Source of the DNA: Nyssa sinensis
Taxonomy: Eukaryota > Streptophyta > Magnoliopsida > Cornales > Nyssaceae
Direction of reading: 5' to 3'
DNA: 64,000 nt
Assembly (NCBI GenBank): GCA_008638375.1
Contig: CM018038.1
Span: 12,347,740-12,411,739, forward strand
This document shows, one piece after another, positions 37,101-48,750 of this stretch; within the stretch, counting starts at the first letter, position 1, and each line of letters opens with the position of its first letter. The position numbers and the translations under genes are program-made. The notes beneath the pieces are model-generated. The model saw only the letters and a list, made by a program, of their open reading frames with translations, was not told the DNA's origin and made no database searches.

Positions 37101-39783
37101 AAGGTCATTTCCAGTCAGACTGTAAAGTCAAACAGCTAGTCAATGCCCTTCAAGGCACTTCAGATCAGAAACAGGAATTGCTTAGGATCCTTGAACTCAG
37201 AAACACAGATAGTGAACCCTCTGATTCTTCGTCCTATAGTTCTGATCATAGTGAAAATGAGATAGATCAGTTAGACCAGTCTTCTAATTTAGAAACCTCA
37301 TATCACACAGCCAATCCACCTGTTAAGATAAGATGTTCAAATAGTTGCAATCGCAGTTGTTGCAAAACAGTCAATGTCCTCACTAAACAGGAAGAACTCC
37401 TCATAGATCTAATCAACAAGTTGGAAGATCCAATCAGCAAATCTCAGTACCTAAGTCAGTTTCATAATTCTTTAGGCACTGAACCCAGTACATCTTCTCC
37501 AGTTATCCCCTCCAAACGTTCAATCCAAGTAAGCAAAATCTTCGATAAATTTACTGCACCCAGACTAGTAACTATTCAGGATTTACAATTTGAAGTTAGC
37601 CAAACCAAGAAAGAAATTTCTAGGTTAAATCAGTTAGTCCTCCATCTAGGAACCCGTTAGGATTCACTAGAACAGAAAGTTGACAGTCAACTTACTCCCC
37701 CATTAGAACCAGTACCATCTGATGATGATATCGGACCAACCGATGAAGTCAATCCTTTCTCTGACCTCCCTTCCTCTAGTCAGCCCAGTCCTTCCCAGGA
37801 TCCATATGATCAAGAAAAGGTTTTGGAAGCACTCACCAAGATTGATTTTTAGAAATGGCGACGTCCAGTTAAAATCATAGTATGTGATGAGTTTGAGTTT
37901 GAGGCAGTCGCTCTTATTGACTCAGGCGCAAATTTAAAATGCATCCAAGAAGGAATCATCCCTACCAAATACTTTGAGAAAACCAAAGAGCGTCTTACAT
38001 CCGCCAATGGTTCCAGCATGAACATTCAGTATAAATTATCCAATGCCCATGTGTGCCAGGATAAAGTTTGTTTCAAAACTCCCTTCGTCTTAGTCAAAAA
38101 CATGTTTGACAAGGTCATATTAGGGAACCCATTCATGTGTCTCTTATACCCTTTTACCACAGATAGCCAGGGTATAACAACCAGAACATTTGGTCAAACA
38201 GTCAGATTTTAGTTTGTTAGAAATCCTCAGTCTCGAGAAATCAACTCTCTTCAGGATGCCTTTATCAGACGATCAGTTAGTCTTCTTTCTAAGAAAAAAT
38301 CCCATGTCGATTTCCTCGTAGAAGAAATCCAGTTTAAAAAGGTAGAACAACAGCTTCTAAATCCTTCCCTTCAGTTACGGATTAGCCAGTTTGAGTCCCT
38401 CCTCAAACAAGAAGTTTGTTCTGACCTCCCCACAGCTTTTTGGCATAAGAAACAACACATTGTCCATCTTTCTTATGTCAAAGACTTCAGTGAAAGAAAC
38501 ATACCCACTAAAGCCAGACCTATCCAGATGAATCAAGCTTTAATGGAGTTATGTCGGTTAGAAATCAACCAGTTGCTTAGCAAATAGATCATCAGGCCTT
38601 CCAAGTCACCTTGGTCTTGTTCTGCTTTCTATGTCAACAAGAATGCCGAAATTGAGCACGGTGTTTCTCGGTTAGTCATCAATTATAAACCATTGAACAA
38701 AGTCTTAGAATGGATCAGGTACCCCATTCCCATTAAACGAGACTTAGTCAATAGGTTACACAAAGCAACCATTTTCAGTAAGTTTGACTTGAAGAGTGGA
38801 TTTTGGCAAATCCAAATTCATGAATTAGATAGATACAAAACAGCATTCACTACTCCCTTTGGTCATTACGAATGGAATGTAATGCCTTTCGGTCTCAAAA
38901 ATGAACCCGGTGAGTTTCAGAATGTCATGAACGACATCTTCAATCCATTCTCCAACCATATCATAGTTTACATTAATGATGTCCTCAACTATTCAGACTC
39001 CATTGATCAGCATTGGAAACATTTGCATTCGTTTCTTAATGTTATCAAAAGAAATAGTTTAGTCCTTTCTACCAGCAAGCTCAAGTTGTTTCAAAATTCA
39101 GTTAGATTCTTAGGCTTTGATATTTCATATGGTCAAATCAAGCCTATCCAACGGTCTATCCAGTTTGAAGATAAATTCCCAGATCAAATATTAGATAAAA
39201 CTCCGTTGCAACGGTTTTTAGGATCTTTGAATTATATTTCAGATTTCTATCCTAACCTCCGTTCTCATTGCAAGCTTTTATTTGATTGTCTTCGCAGTAA
39301 GCCCTCTCATTGGACTCCTGCTCATACAGCAATTGTCCAATCAGTTAAAAAATATGTCAAGACTCTTCCTTGTCTTAGTATCCCTTCCCCTTCAGCTTCT
39401 AAAACAGTCCAGACAGATGCCTCCGACGTTGGTTATGGTGGCATTCTTAGTCAATAGTTAGGTCCAGGTTCTCCTGAACAGATTATCTGTTTCCACTCTG
39501 GAATCTGGAATACCACCCAGTTAAATTATAGTACTATTAAAAAAGAGATTTTATCTTTCGTACTCTGCATCAGTAAGTTTCAATCAGATTTACTAAACCA
39601 AAAGTTTTTAGTAAAAATTGATTGTAAAACTGCAAAGCATATTTTAGAAAAAAAATATGTTAAAAACATTGCATCCAAACAGATTTTTGCACGTTGGCAG
39701 GCCATTCTCTCGGTATTTGATTTTGATTTCCAGTATATACCTGGCGAGAATAATAGTTTACCTGATTTCTTAACTCTGTGAAT
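34189..39783 (+). pseudogene. Copy A ORF1 polyprotein: movement, capsid-like, protease, RT, RNase H
   Basis: Starts at ATG 34189 (MSRLFRSNS). In order: movement-protein domain (to about 35200), a charged linker, a capsid or gag-like domain (about 36131-36900), zinc knuckle CX2CX4HX4C at 37082-37123, protease with DSGA at 37919-37930, RT from about 38640, then RNase H (QTDASD near 39412) ending in an IPGENN-type motif and a stop at 39781. Many in-frame stops interrupt it, for example at 34276, 36052 and 38585. The RT active site reads YIND instead of YIDD, so the second catalytic Asp is lost. The only RT and RNase H of the locus are in this copy. Confidence 0.82.
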
Positions 39784-39797
39784 TTTTGTAGCCCAAA

Positions 39798-41103
39798 AAT
39801 GAGCTGGAGGAGAGACAAGCAACAACAGTTAGCCCTTTCCTCCGGGAAGAAACCCACAGTTAGTTCGGTCTTAAGACCACCAGCTCCCAATCAGCCAACT
39901 CTTTCTCTATCCTAGGGCAGTCGATTTGCTATTCTTGGCAGCCTGATGCGTCCTAACTACAGTTTGCCTTCCCCAGTTAGTGGCTCTTTGAGCCTTCCCA
40001 ATTATCGGTCAGCCTTGGCCATAATTCCCCCTAGTCCATATGAGATCACAGACCCTTTTGATTCCTCCAAGGAACAGAAGATCGTCCCAATAAGACCTCC
40101 AGTTCGGACTCCTTCTTCCCCCTATCTTAAAAAGTCATACTCAGTGAACATCTTCTTCATTGAGCCTAGCCAGAGTTCAATCCAAGACCCATGGATTCTT
40201 GCTACCAGTCAATTCCCTCCAGGATGGCATTTCATTCCCCGTCATCCTTCCAAGTCAGTCAAATGGTATAAGGCCATTTTTCTTCATACCAATTCAGCAC
40301 GGTTTGAAGACATTCCCAGCAAGTAGGATCCCAGTCAGATCCTTTACCAAAAGTTTGTTATTGTTAAGTTCATTTCACAGAAATCATGGGGATCTCACCC
40401 TTACCAGCTACGAGATCTTCCAAACTCTTTAGTGCAGTATTCATACTTTGACTACATTGAAGCTTTCAGCAAGTCTCTGTATCAATCAGCCGATCATTCG
40501 TGGTTCCTCATGTTTGATCACAAATTCAAATGTCAGATTCCCAGTTGGTTCAGTGAATGGTGGAGAAAATTTGGTATTATTCCAGAGCTACTTCCATCAA
40601 CACTCCAGTCAGCCATGCAATACTTTGCATCAGTTTATCAACCAGATCAGCATGCAGCATAGTTCCCTATCATCCTTTTCATGGCCAGCAAATACAAAAT
40701 ACCATGGATAATGAAATGGAACTATGCAATTAATAATAATATTGTAACCAGAGAATTTTCAGTTAAGTGGTGGGATAAACTTAATTGTGACAAGTTTATT
40801 TCTTTCATCAATAAAGATTACCCCTTACCAACAACACAACAAGCAGCAAGCCAGCCCATTGCACATAGGACCTGATCCACTTCTAGTATGGATCCTACCC
40901 TTTTGCAACGACAATCCAGAGAAAAGCTAAAAGCATTAGCTCGACAGCTCATTATCCATGTCTCACAGATGGGAGATGATCCCGAGACCTAGTCAGACGC
41001 AGAATCCAACCATCCATTGCAAACAAGTGCAGTAGATGATGAATTCAGCCAAGATCCTTATGCTTTAGATGATGACTTCGATCCTTTTCGTATCATCCAG
41101 TAA
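39798..41103 (+). pseudogene. Copy A ORF2, unknown function, broken
   Basis: Begins with ATG 39798, 15 nt after the ORF1 stop, and runs to the stop at 41101-41103 (FRIIQ). A Pro/Ser-rich N-terminus is followed by a Trp/Phe-rich block (WFLMFDHKFKC, WFSEWWRKFGIIPELL) and an acidic C-terminus. In-frame stops occur, for example at 40660. All three copies keep the central block. I do not recognise a function. Its position after the polyprotein matches the extra ORF of some caulimovirids. Confidence 0.65.
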
Positions 41104-42337
41104 ACCAAGGCATCATTACATCAGCTTTTCAGCTAGCACTATTCATGAACAGTACTCTCGTGACAGACAAGATAGTATTCATGAACAGTAAAAAGTCAAC
41201 ACTATTCATGAACAGTACCCGCTCGATCATCATGATCACCAACATGCGGATACTTTTCACCTCAGTAAAAGCATTTCACTTTCCGGGATTCCCGCAGCAT
41301 ATCCAGCCAGCCAGCATCCAATGCTCTTCTTCCTCTATATATTGGACGCTCCTCTTCAGTTATCAGCAGGCTTCAGAAGCTTAGTACAACCACATTTCTG
41401 CAAGTTCATATACTTGAGAGAATTTCATATAGCATTCAGTTCAATGCCTTTAAATTCAATCCTGTATTCAGTTAGCCTTATTTTCTCAGTTAGCCAGGCT
41501 TTTTAAGCCTTCAATTTGTAACTGTATGTTGTATTTTCATTAATACAATTCAGTTTTCAGTTTGCAAATCTTATTTTTGCATTATTATCCCAGTTTCCAT
41601 ATGGAAGATTTTACCTCCTCTCCTAGCATGCATATAGTTAATTTTTATTTACTTCCCACATCTCTCTCCTTCTCCCCCTTCGGTAGAATTTATTTCTTCT
41701 TCCCTGCTTCCGCCCTCACTGGCTCGGTCAGTCCCCTTATATCCCGCAGCATATCCCGCCAGCCAGCTAGCATCCAATGCTCCTCTTCCTCTATATATTG
41801 GACGCTCCTCTTCAGTGATCAGCAGGCTTCAGAAGCTTAGTACAGCCACAGTTCTGCAAGTTCATATACTTGAGAGAATTTCATATAGCATTCAGTTCAA
41901 TGCCTTTAAATTCAATCATGTATTCAGTTAGCCTTATTTTCTCAGTTAGCCAGGATTTTTAAGCCTTCAGTTTGTAACTGTAAGTTGTATTTTCATTAAT
42001 ACAATTCAGTTTTCAGTTTACAAATCTTATTTTTGCATTATTAGCCTTTAAATTCAATCATGTATTCAGTTAGCCTTATTTTCTCAGTTATCCATGCTTT
42101 TTAAGCCTTCAGTTTGTAACTGTAAGTTGTATTCTCATTAATACAATTCAGTTTTCAGTTTGCAAATCTTATTTTTGCATTATTATCCCAGTTCCCATAT
42201 GGAAGGTTCTACCTCTTCTCCCAGCGTGCCTACAGTTAATTTTTATTTACTTCCCACATCTCTCTCTTTCTCCCCCTTCTGTAGAATTTATTTTTTCTTC
42301 CCTGCTTCCGCCCTCGCTGGCTCGATCAGTCCCCTTA
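41104..42337 (+). promoter_or_regulatory. Pararetrovirus intergenic region with duplicated promoter
   Basis: It contains three copies of TATTCATGAACAGTA (41138-41220), a TATA box CTATATATTGG at 41335, and AATACAATTCAG poly(A)-like motifs. A block of about 450 bp is present twice (41290-41740 and 41742-42337), so there is a second TATA at about 41791. The second block has a further 142-bp internal duplication (41902-42043 and 42044-42185). The inverted copy has a single, simple version. Confidence 0.8.
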
Positions 42338-42350
42338 TGGTATCAGAGCC
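42338..42350 (+). other. Pararetrovirus primer binding site (Met-tRNA type), copy B
   Basis: TGGTATCAGAGCC, the usual caulimovirid minus-strand primer site, lies at the end of the intergenic region, 413 bp upstream of ORF1. Confidence 0.9.
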
Positions 42351-42762
42351 ATTTGAGATCCATACTTGTTGAAACAATCTACACATCAGTAGTGATCAAC
42401 ACAACATGGTGAAATTGGCCATGAATACATCCATTCATTTCTTTTGCAATTCTTTAGATTGTACTCTGTTTACTCTTCTCTTTCTTCTCTCTCTGTACTT
42501 GTTTATTATTTCTTTCTCTTACTTGGTCCTGCACCTAGCCCACACTACCTCAGAAGTCCACAGACTATAGGAGCCGCCGTAAGTCCCGCCAAGCTAGGAG
42601 AGCGTTTAGGGCAATAGGCTTATCACAGTCCTTAATGGCCGATAGTAGGTATGTTGAAGAAGGTATGACAGACCCAACCAGGTTTGAGCAAGATAATAAA
42701 CAGTACAGTTAGTCCAGAAAAAGAACAGTAAATTTTGAACAATTTAGACAATTACACCAAGA
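42351..42762 (+). other. Pararetrovirus leader, copy B
   Basis: About 410 bp between primer site and ORF1 with several short upstream ATGs, as is usual for caulimovirid leaders. It has a C-rich, structured-looking centre (42520-42645), which is the segment found inverted at the left end of copy A. Confidence 0.7.
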
Positions 42763-45103
42763 ATGAGTCGACTATTCAGATCCAACTCATCTGCTTCTTC
42801 TTCCTCTTCTCTTCCCTCTATCCCTGACACAGTTAACAGTGAAGACTACCAGGTTAGTCTCGACAGTCAGCCCCTTAGGATCTGGAAGATCCCTAAGGTC
42901 CCAGTTAGTAAGATTTACCATACCACCTCTTGGTTAGGTACATCTGCCTTCTCCAGTAGCCTCAATGTTAAGACTGTAGAAAAAACATATGCCATTAACA
43001 AAGAAAGAGTTCAATGTCAATTGTTTAACCAGTCTACCATACGTGACCATATCAGCAAAGGTTACAACTTCATCCACTTAGGCTTAGTCCAAGTAGGAAT
43101 CAATCCCATTGTTAGAAAAGGATTAGATGCCACAGTCCTTTTAGCCCTTAGAGATGCCCGTCATCTTAGATGGCGTGACAGCCTCTTAGGTCTAATGCAG
43201 TCTCCTATGCATCAAGGTCCAGATCACTTTGATTGCTACCCAGACTTTTTAGTAAGCCTCCAAGCCCCTCATATCTTGGATATCCTCACCTTAGACATCC
43301 AAACCTCATGCACTCTCATGAAAGGAGGAACTCGTGAGTTAGCCTTAGTTTACAGAATATACTATAAGTGCTTCAAAACTAATTTGAATGTACTTGCAGT
43401 AAACATAAGCCCTAAAGATAAAACCATCCTTATTTAGTCATATGCCGAAGGATCTGACATTCAGGTCCCTAAAGCCATCCAATGGTCCGAAGTAACCCCT
43501 CCTGCGAAATGGATCATTGAAAATGAAAGCTATCAAATTCCCAAACAATCTGCCAAACAAGTTGACAATATTCAGTAGCTCCAAGATGGAACTGTTAGGA
43601 TTAGTTTCGATAACAGTAGGTTTCGACCTATTCCTCTTCCTTCCCCCCAAATTCCTCTCAGTCGAACCAGATCTGAACTCTCTACACCTAGATCTGAATA
43701 GTTAGCACCCAGTTTATCCCCTAGAAGAGATTTACATCTAGACCTCCAGGGTTTAAGGTTAAAATCTCAAGTTAGCACTCCTTGCTATGAAACCCAGTCA
43801 TAAGCTATAGAAGAAGATGAATCAGTCAGTTCTCCTAATCCTACAGACTTTGATGCTCCAGTTGACCATGGACTCAATACACTAAATAAAGAGTTCATCA
43901 TAGATAAGAGTAACCTCATTAAAGAATTGTTGTCCGACGCCAATACGGCAAAACGAGAACATTTTAAGGTTACCCACACCAGAGACCTGAAGTATGAAAT
44001 ACGAGAAAAGTAGAAAGCTTTCATGATAGATGAACAGCGCAACATTCCATTTTTTGAATATTTCGCAGCCATTTATAACCACCTGCCACGGCACCAATCA
44101 CCAAGGTTAGATGGTTAAAAATAGATAAAACCACTGTCTTAGCTAGTCATCCTTTAGCAGACACCATAGTGGTACAACACAACGGTAAGGAAGTAGTTGC
44201 CTCTCCATTTAAGATCCCTCCTCAGGAAGAAACCCCTAGGAAGATCGTTGAACAGAACAACTACACCAACCAGTGCCTTATCACCATAGGCAAACAGTTA
44301 GATAAAATTGAGAAATTTGTAGAGCCTAAACAACCTTCAATTCCACAAACTTCTTCCTCTTCACAATTAGAGAAACCTTTGATTAGGTTACCAGATCTTA
44401 GTTTGTCCAAACCTGTCTATCCCAAAGATGCAACCGCTAGGGCTATAGTTAACCAAATGTTTAAGGAATTAGCCAACACAGTAAAGAAGGAAGAATCCAG
44501 TACTTCTTCCAAGACAATCTAAACAATGGCCAAGCCAACTCCTTCAGACAAACCGGATACTTTAGAATCCTCAACTGATGATGATGAAGAATGTCCTTAA
44601 CTCCTCCCCATAGAAAGTCATCTTCAGGGTCTTTATATCAGTCGTCTTCCCCAGCCTAGATCTTTCCATAGGTATAACAGACCTACTCCTCCAGATCTCC
44701 AGGTTGACAACCACAGCCAGTTTTCTGTTCAGTCAGATCGTCTTTATGAATGGAACAAAGATGGTCATTTAGAACAGGAAATCCTCAACAAACTTAGCCA
44801 CATGGTTATGACAGCCAACTTCTACATAGAGAAGGACAGCACTTCTCAAGATAATGTAGTCAAACTCCTCACTCTAGGTTTCACAGGAAAACTTCTCACT
44901 TGGTGGGAAAAACATCTTAGTCAATAAACCAGAGAATCCATCATTCACGCAGTTAAACATGATCTAGAAGGAAACCCAGTTTTTGACGAAACCATAGGTA
45001 GAGCAGAACCTGATGGCGTCAATACCCTCATCTACACCATTACCAAATATTTCATAAGAAGTCCTAGTCACGTAACCGTTAGGATTCATGATCAGTTATC
45101 GAA
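42763..45103 (+). pseudogene. Copy B ORF1 remnant: movement protein and start of capsid-like region
   Basis: Starts MSRLFRSNS. It is open for 224 codons to a TAG at 43435, which is a glutamine codon in copies A and C, then is interrupted repeatedly (near 43576, 43699, 44013, 44599). It ends at the internal deletion in the capsid-like domain. It aligns with copy A throughout. Confidence 0.82.
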
Positions 45104-46060
45104 CCCATCTTCTTTATTGAGCCTAGTCAGAATTCAATCCAAAACCCATGGATTCTTCCTACCAGTAAATTCCCACCAGGATGGCATTTCATTCCCCATC
45201 ATCTTTCCAAGTTAGTCAAATGGTATAAGGCCATTCTTCTTCATACCAATTCAGCACGGTTTGAAGACATTCCCAGCAAGCAGGATCCCAGTCAGATCCT
45301 TTACCAAAAGTTTGTTATTGTTAAGTTCATTTCACAGAAATCATGGGGATCTCACCCTTACCAGCTACGAGATCTTCCAAACTCTTTAGTGCAGTATTCA
45401 TACTTTGACTACATTGAAGCTTTCAGCAAGTCTCTGTATCAGTCAGCCGATCATTCGTGGTTCCTCATGTTTGATCACATATTCAAATGTCAGATTCCCA
45501 GTTGGTTCAGTGAATGGTGGAGAAAATTTGGTATTATTCCAGAGCTACTTCCATCAACACTCCAGTCAGCTATGCAATACTTTGCATCAGTTTATCAGCC
45601 AGATTAGCATGCAGCACAGTTCCCTATCATCCATCTCATGGCCGGCAAATACAAAATACCATGAATAATGAAATGGAATTATGCAATTAATAATAATATT
45701 GTAACCAGAGAATTTTCAGTTAAGTGGTGGGATAAACTTAATTGTGACAAGTTTATTTCTTTCATCAATAAAGATTACCCTTCACCAATAGCACAACAAG
45801 CAGCAAGCCAGCCCATTGCACATAGGACCCGATCCACTTCCAGTATGGATCCTACCCGTTCGCAAGGACAATCCAGAGAAGAGCTAAAAGAACTAGCTCG
45901 ACAGCTCATGATCTATGTCTCACAGATGAGAGATGATCCCGAGACCCAGTCAAACGCAGAATCCAACCATCCATTGCAAACAGGTGCAGTAGATGATGAA
46001 TTCAGCAAAGATCCCTATGCTTTGGACGATGACTTCGATCCTTTTCGTATCATCCAGTAA
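45104..46060 (+). pseudogene. Copy B ORF2 remnant
   Basis: Enters ORF2 at the deletion junction and keeps the Trp-rich central block (45389-45607, stop at 45605). It then continues from 45668 to the stop at 46058-46060 as an open 130-codon C-terminal part (MKWNYAINNN to FRIIQ). Confidence 0.7.
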
Positions 46061-46132
46061 ACCAAGGCATCATTACATCAGCTTTTCAGCTAGCACTATT
46101 CATGAACAGTACTCTCGTGACAGACAAGATCT

Positions 46133-47763
46133 AGTAACCTAATCAAAGATTTTTCTAACTGTGAAGAGGAAGAAGTTTGAGGAATTGAAGGCTGTTTAGG
46201 CTCTACAAATTTCTCAATTTTATCTAACTGTTTGCCTATAATGATGGGGCACTGGTTGGTGTAGTTGTTCTGTTCAACGATCTTCCTAGGGGTTTCTTCT
46301 TGAGGAGGGATCTTGAATGAAGAGGCAACTACTTCCTTACCGTTGTGTTGTACCACTATGGTGTCTGCTAAAGGATGACTAGCTGAGACAGTGGTTTTAT
46401 CTGTTTTTAACCATCTAACCTTGGTGATTGGTGCCATGGTAAGTTGGTTATAAATGGCTGGGAAATACTCAAAAAATGGAATGTTGCGCTGTTCATCTTT
46501 CATGAAAGCTTTCCACTTTTCTCGTATTTCATACTTTTGGTCTCTGGTGTGGGTAACCTTAAAATGTTCTTGTTTTGCCGTATTAGCGTCGGACAAGAAT
46601 TCTTTAATGAGGTTACTCATATCTATGATGAACTCTTTACTTAGTGTATTGAGTCCATGGTCAACTGGAGCGTTAAAGTCTGTAGGACTGGGAAAAGTGA
46701 CTGATTCATCTTCTTCTACAGCTTGTGACTAGGTTTTATAGCAAGGAGTGCTAACTTGAGATTTTAACCTTAAACCTTGGAGGTCTAGATGTAAATCTCT
46801 TCTGGGGGATGAGCTGGGTGCTAACTGTTCAGATCTAGGTATAGAGAGTTCAGATCTGGCTCGACTGAGAGGAATTTGAGGGGAAGGAGGAGGAATAGGT
46901 CGAAACCTACTGTTGTCGAAACTAATCCTTACAGTTCCATCTTGGAGCTGCTGAATATTGTCAACTTGTTTGGCAGATTGCTTGGGAATTTGATAGTTTT
47001 CATTTTCAATGATCCATTCCACATGAGGGGTTAGTTCGGACCATTGGATGGCTTTAGGGACCTGAATGTCAGATCCTTCAGCATATGACTGAATAAGGAT
47101 GGTTTTATCCTTAGGGCTTCTGTTTACTGCAAGTACATTCAAATTGGTTTTGAAGCACTTATAGTATATTCTGTAAACTAAGGCTAACTCACGAGTTCCT
47201 CCTTTCATGAGGGTGCCTGAGGTTTGGATGTCTAAGGTGAGGATATCCAAGATATGAGGGTTTTGGAGGCTTACTGAAAAGTCTGGGTAGCAATCAAAGT
47301 GAACAGGACCTTGATGCATGGGAGACTGTATTAGACCTAAGAGGCTGTCATGCCATCTAAGATGACGGGCATCTCTAAGGGCTAAAAGGACTGTGGCATC
47401 TAATCCTTTTCTAACAAGGGGATTGATTCCTACTTGGACTAAGCCTAAGTGGATGAAGTTGTAACCTTTGCTGATATGGTCACGTATGGTAGACTGGTTA
47501 AACAATTGACATTGAACTCTTTCTTTGTCAATGGCATATGTTTTTTCTACAGTCTTAACATTGAGGCTACTGGAGAAAGCAGATGTACCTAACCAAGAGG
47601 TGGTATGGTAAATCTTACTAACTGGGACCTTAGGGATTTTCCAGATCCTAAGGGGCTGATTGTCGAGACTAACCTGGTAGTCTTCACTGTTAACTGTGTT
47701 AGGGATAGAGGGAAGAGAAGAGGAAGAAGAAGCAAATGAGTTGGATCTGAATAGTCGACTCAT
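46133..47763 (-). pseudogene. Copy C movement-protein region of ORF1
   Basis: The best preserved movement domain of the locus: open for 344 codons from ATG 47763 down to a TAG at 46731-46729, then in frame again to the junction. The Ser-rich N-terminus is followed by the region aligned to copies A and B. The family (30K-type movement proteins) helps virus spread through plasmodesmata. The TAG corresponds to a glutamine codon in A and B. As a truncated part of a polyprotein it is a relic. Confidence 0.8.
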
Positions 47764-48175
47764 TGTGGGTGTAATTGTCTAAATTGTTCAAAATTTACTG
47801 TTCTTTTTCTGGACTAACTGTACTGTTTATTATCTTGCTCAAACCTGGTTGGGTCTGTCATACCTTCTTTGACATACCTACCCTCGGCCATTAAGGACTG
47901 TGATAAGCCTATTGCCCTAAATGCTTTCCTAGCTTGGCGGGACTTACAGCAGCTCCTATAGTCTGTGGACTTTTGAGGTGGTGTGGGCTAGGTGCAGGAC
48001 CAGGTAAGAGAAAAAAATAATAAAGAAGTACAGAGAGAGAAGAAAGAGAAGAGTAAACAGAGTACAATCTAAAGAATTACAACCAAAATGAATGGATGTA
48101 TTCATGGCCAATTTCACCATGCTGTGTTGATCACTACTGATGCGTAGATTATTTCAACAAGTATGGATCTCAGAT
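47764..48175 (-). other. Pararetrovirus leader, copy C
   Basis: Same leader as 42351-42762 on the minus strand, uninterrupted. Confidence 0.8.
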
Positions 48176-48188
48176 GGCTCTGATACCA
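48176..48188 (-). other. Pararetrovirus primer binding site, copy C
   Basis: TGGTATCAGAGCC on the minus strand, at the end of the intergenic region. Confidence 0.9.
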
Positions 48189-48750
48189 TAAGGGGACTGA
48201 CCGAGCCAGTGAGGGCGGAAGCAGGGAAGAAGAAATAAATTTTACAGAAAGGGGAAAAGGAGAGAGATGTAGGAAGTAAATAAAAATTAACTGTATGCTT
48301 GCTGGGAGATGAGGTAAAACCTTCCATATGGGAACTGGGATAATAATGCAAAAATAAGATTTGCAAACTGAAAACTGAATTGTATTAATGAAAATACAAC
48401 TTATAGTTACAAACTGAATGCTATATGAAATTCTCTCAAGTATATGAACTTGCAGAAATGTGGCTGTACTAAGCTTCTGAAGCCTGCTGATAAATGAAGA
48501 GGAACGTCCAATATATAGAGGAAGAGGAGCATTGGATGATGGCTGGCTGGATATGCTGCGGGAATCCCGGAAAGGGAAATGCTTTTACTGAGGTGAAAAG
48601 TATCTGCATGTTGGTAATCATGATGATCGAGCGGGTACTGTTCATGAATAGTGCTGACTTTTTACTGTTCATGAATAGTATCTTGTCTGTCACGAGAGTA
48701 TGTTCATGAATAGTGCTAGCTGAAAAGCTGATGTAATGATGCCTTGGTTT
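48189..48750 (-). promoter_or_regulatory. Pararetrovirus intergenic region, copy C (single form)
   Basis: Contains the TATTCATGAACAGTA-type repeats, CTATATAT TATA box (48511-48518) and AATACAATTCAG motif in the same order as the region after copy A, but without its 450-bp duplication. Confidence 0.8.

Larger units (their letters stand above)
33983..42337 (+). mobile_element. Endogenous pararetrovirus (Caulimoviridae-like), copy A
   Basis: The most complete of three copies: short leader, polyprotein gene with movement protein, capsid-like region, zinc knuckle, protease, RT and RNase H, then a second ORF and the intergenic promoter region ending at the Met-tRNA primer site. The movement domain and the missing integrase argue against an LTR retrotransposon. 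The layout of one polyprotein followed by an ORF of unknown function resembles florendovirus- or petuvirus-type genomes, but I cannot assign the genus. It is heavily interrupted by stops and not functional. Confidence 0.8.
42338..46132 (+). mobile_element. Endogenous pararetrovirus, copy B, internally deleted
   Basis: Lies head to tail after copy A. It has primer site, full leader, ORF1 through the movement protein and the start of the capsid-like domain, then jumps at about 45103 to the middle of ORF2. The missing part corresponds to about 36530-40147 of copy A, roughly 3.6 kb (zinc knuckle, protease, RT, RNase H). It ends 30 bases into the intergenic region, where the inverted copy C begins. 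Confidence 0.85.

Noticed and set aside
41104..42337. Pair of LTRs of a retrotransposon
   Set aside because: The blocks lack TG/CA ends, the element has no integrase, and the same region in copy C is single and internal.
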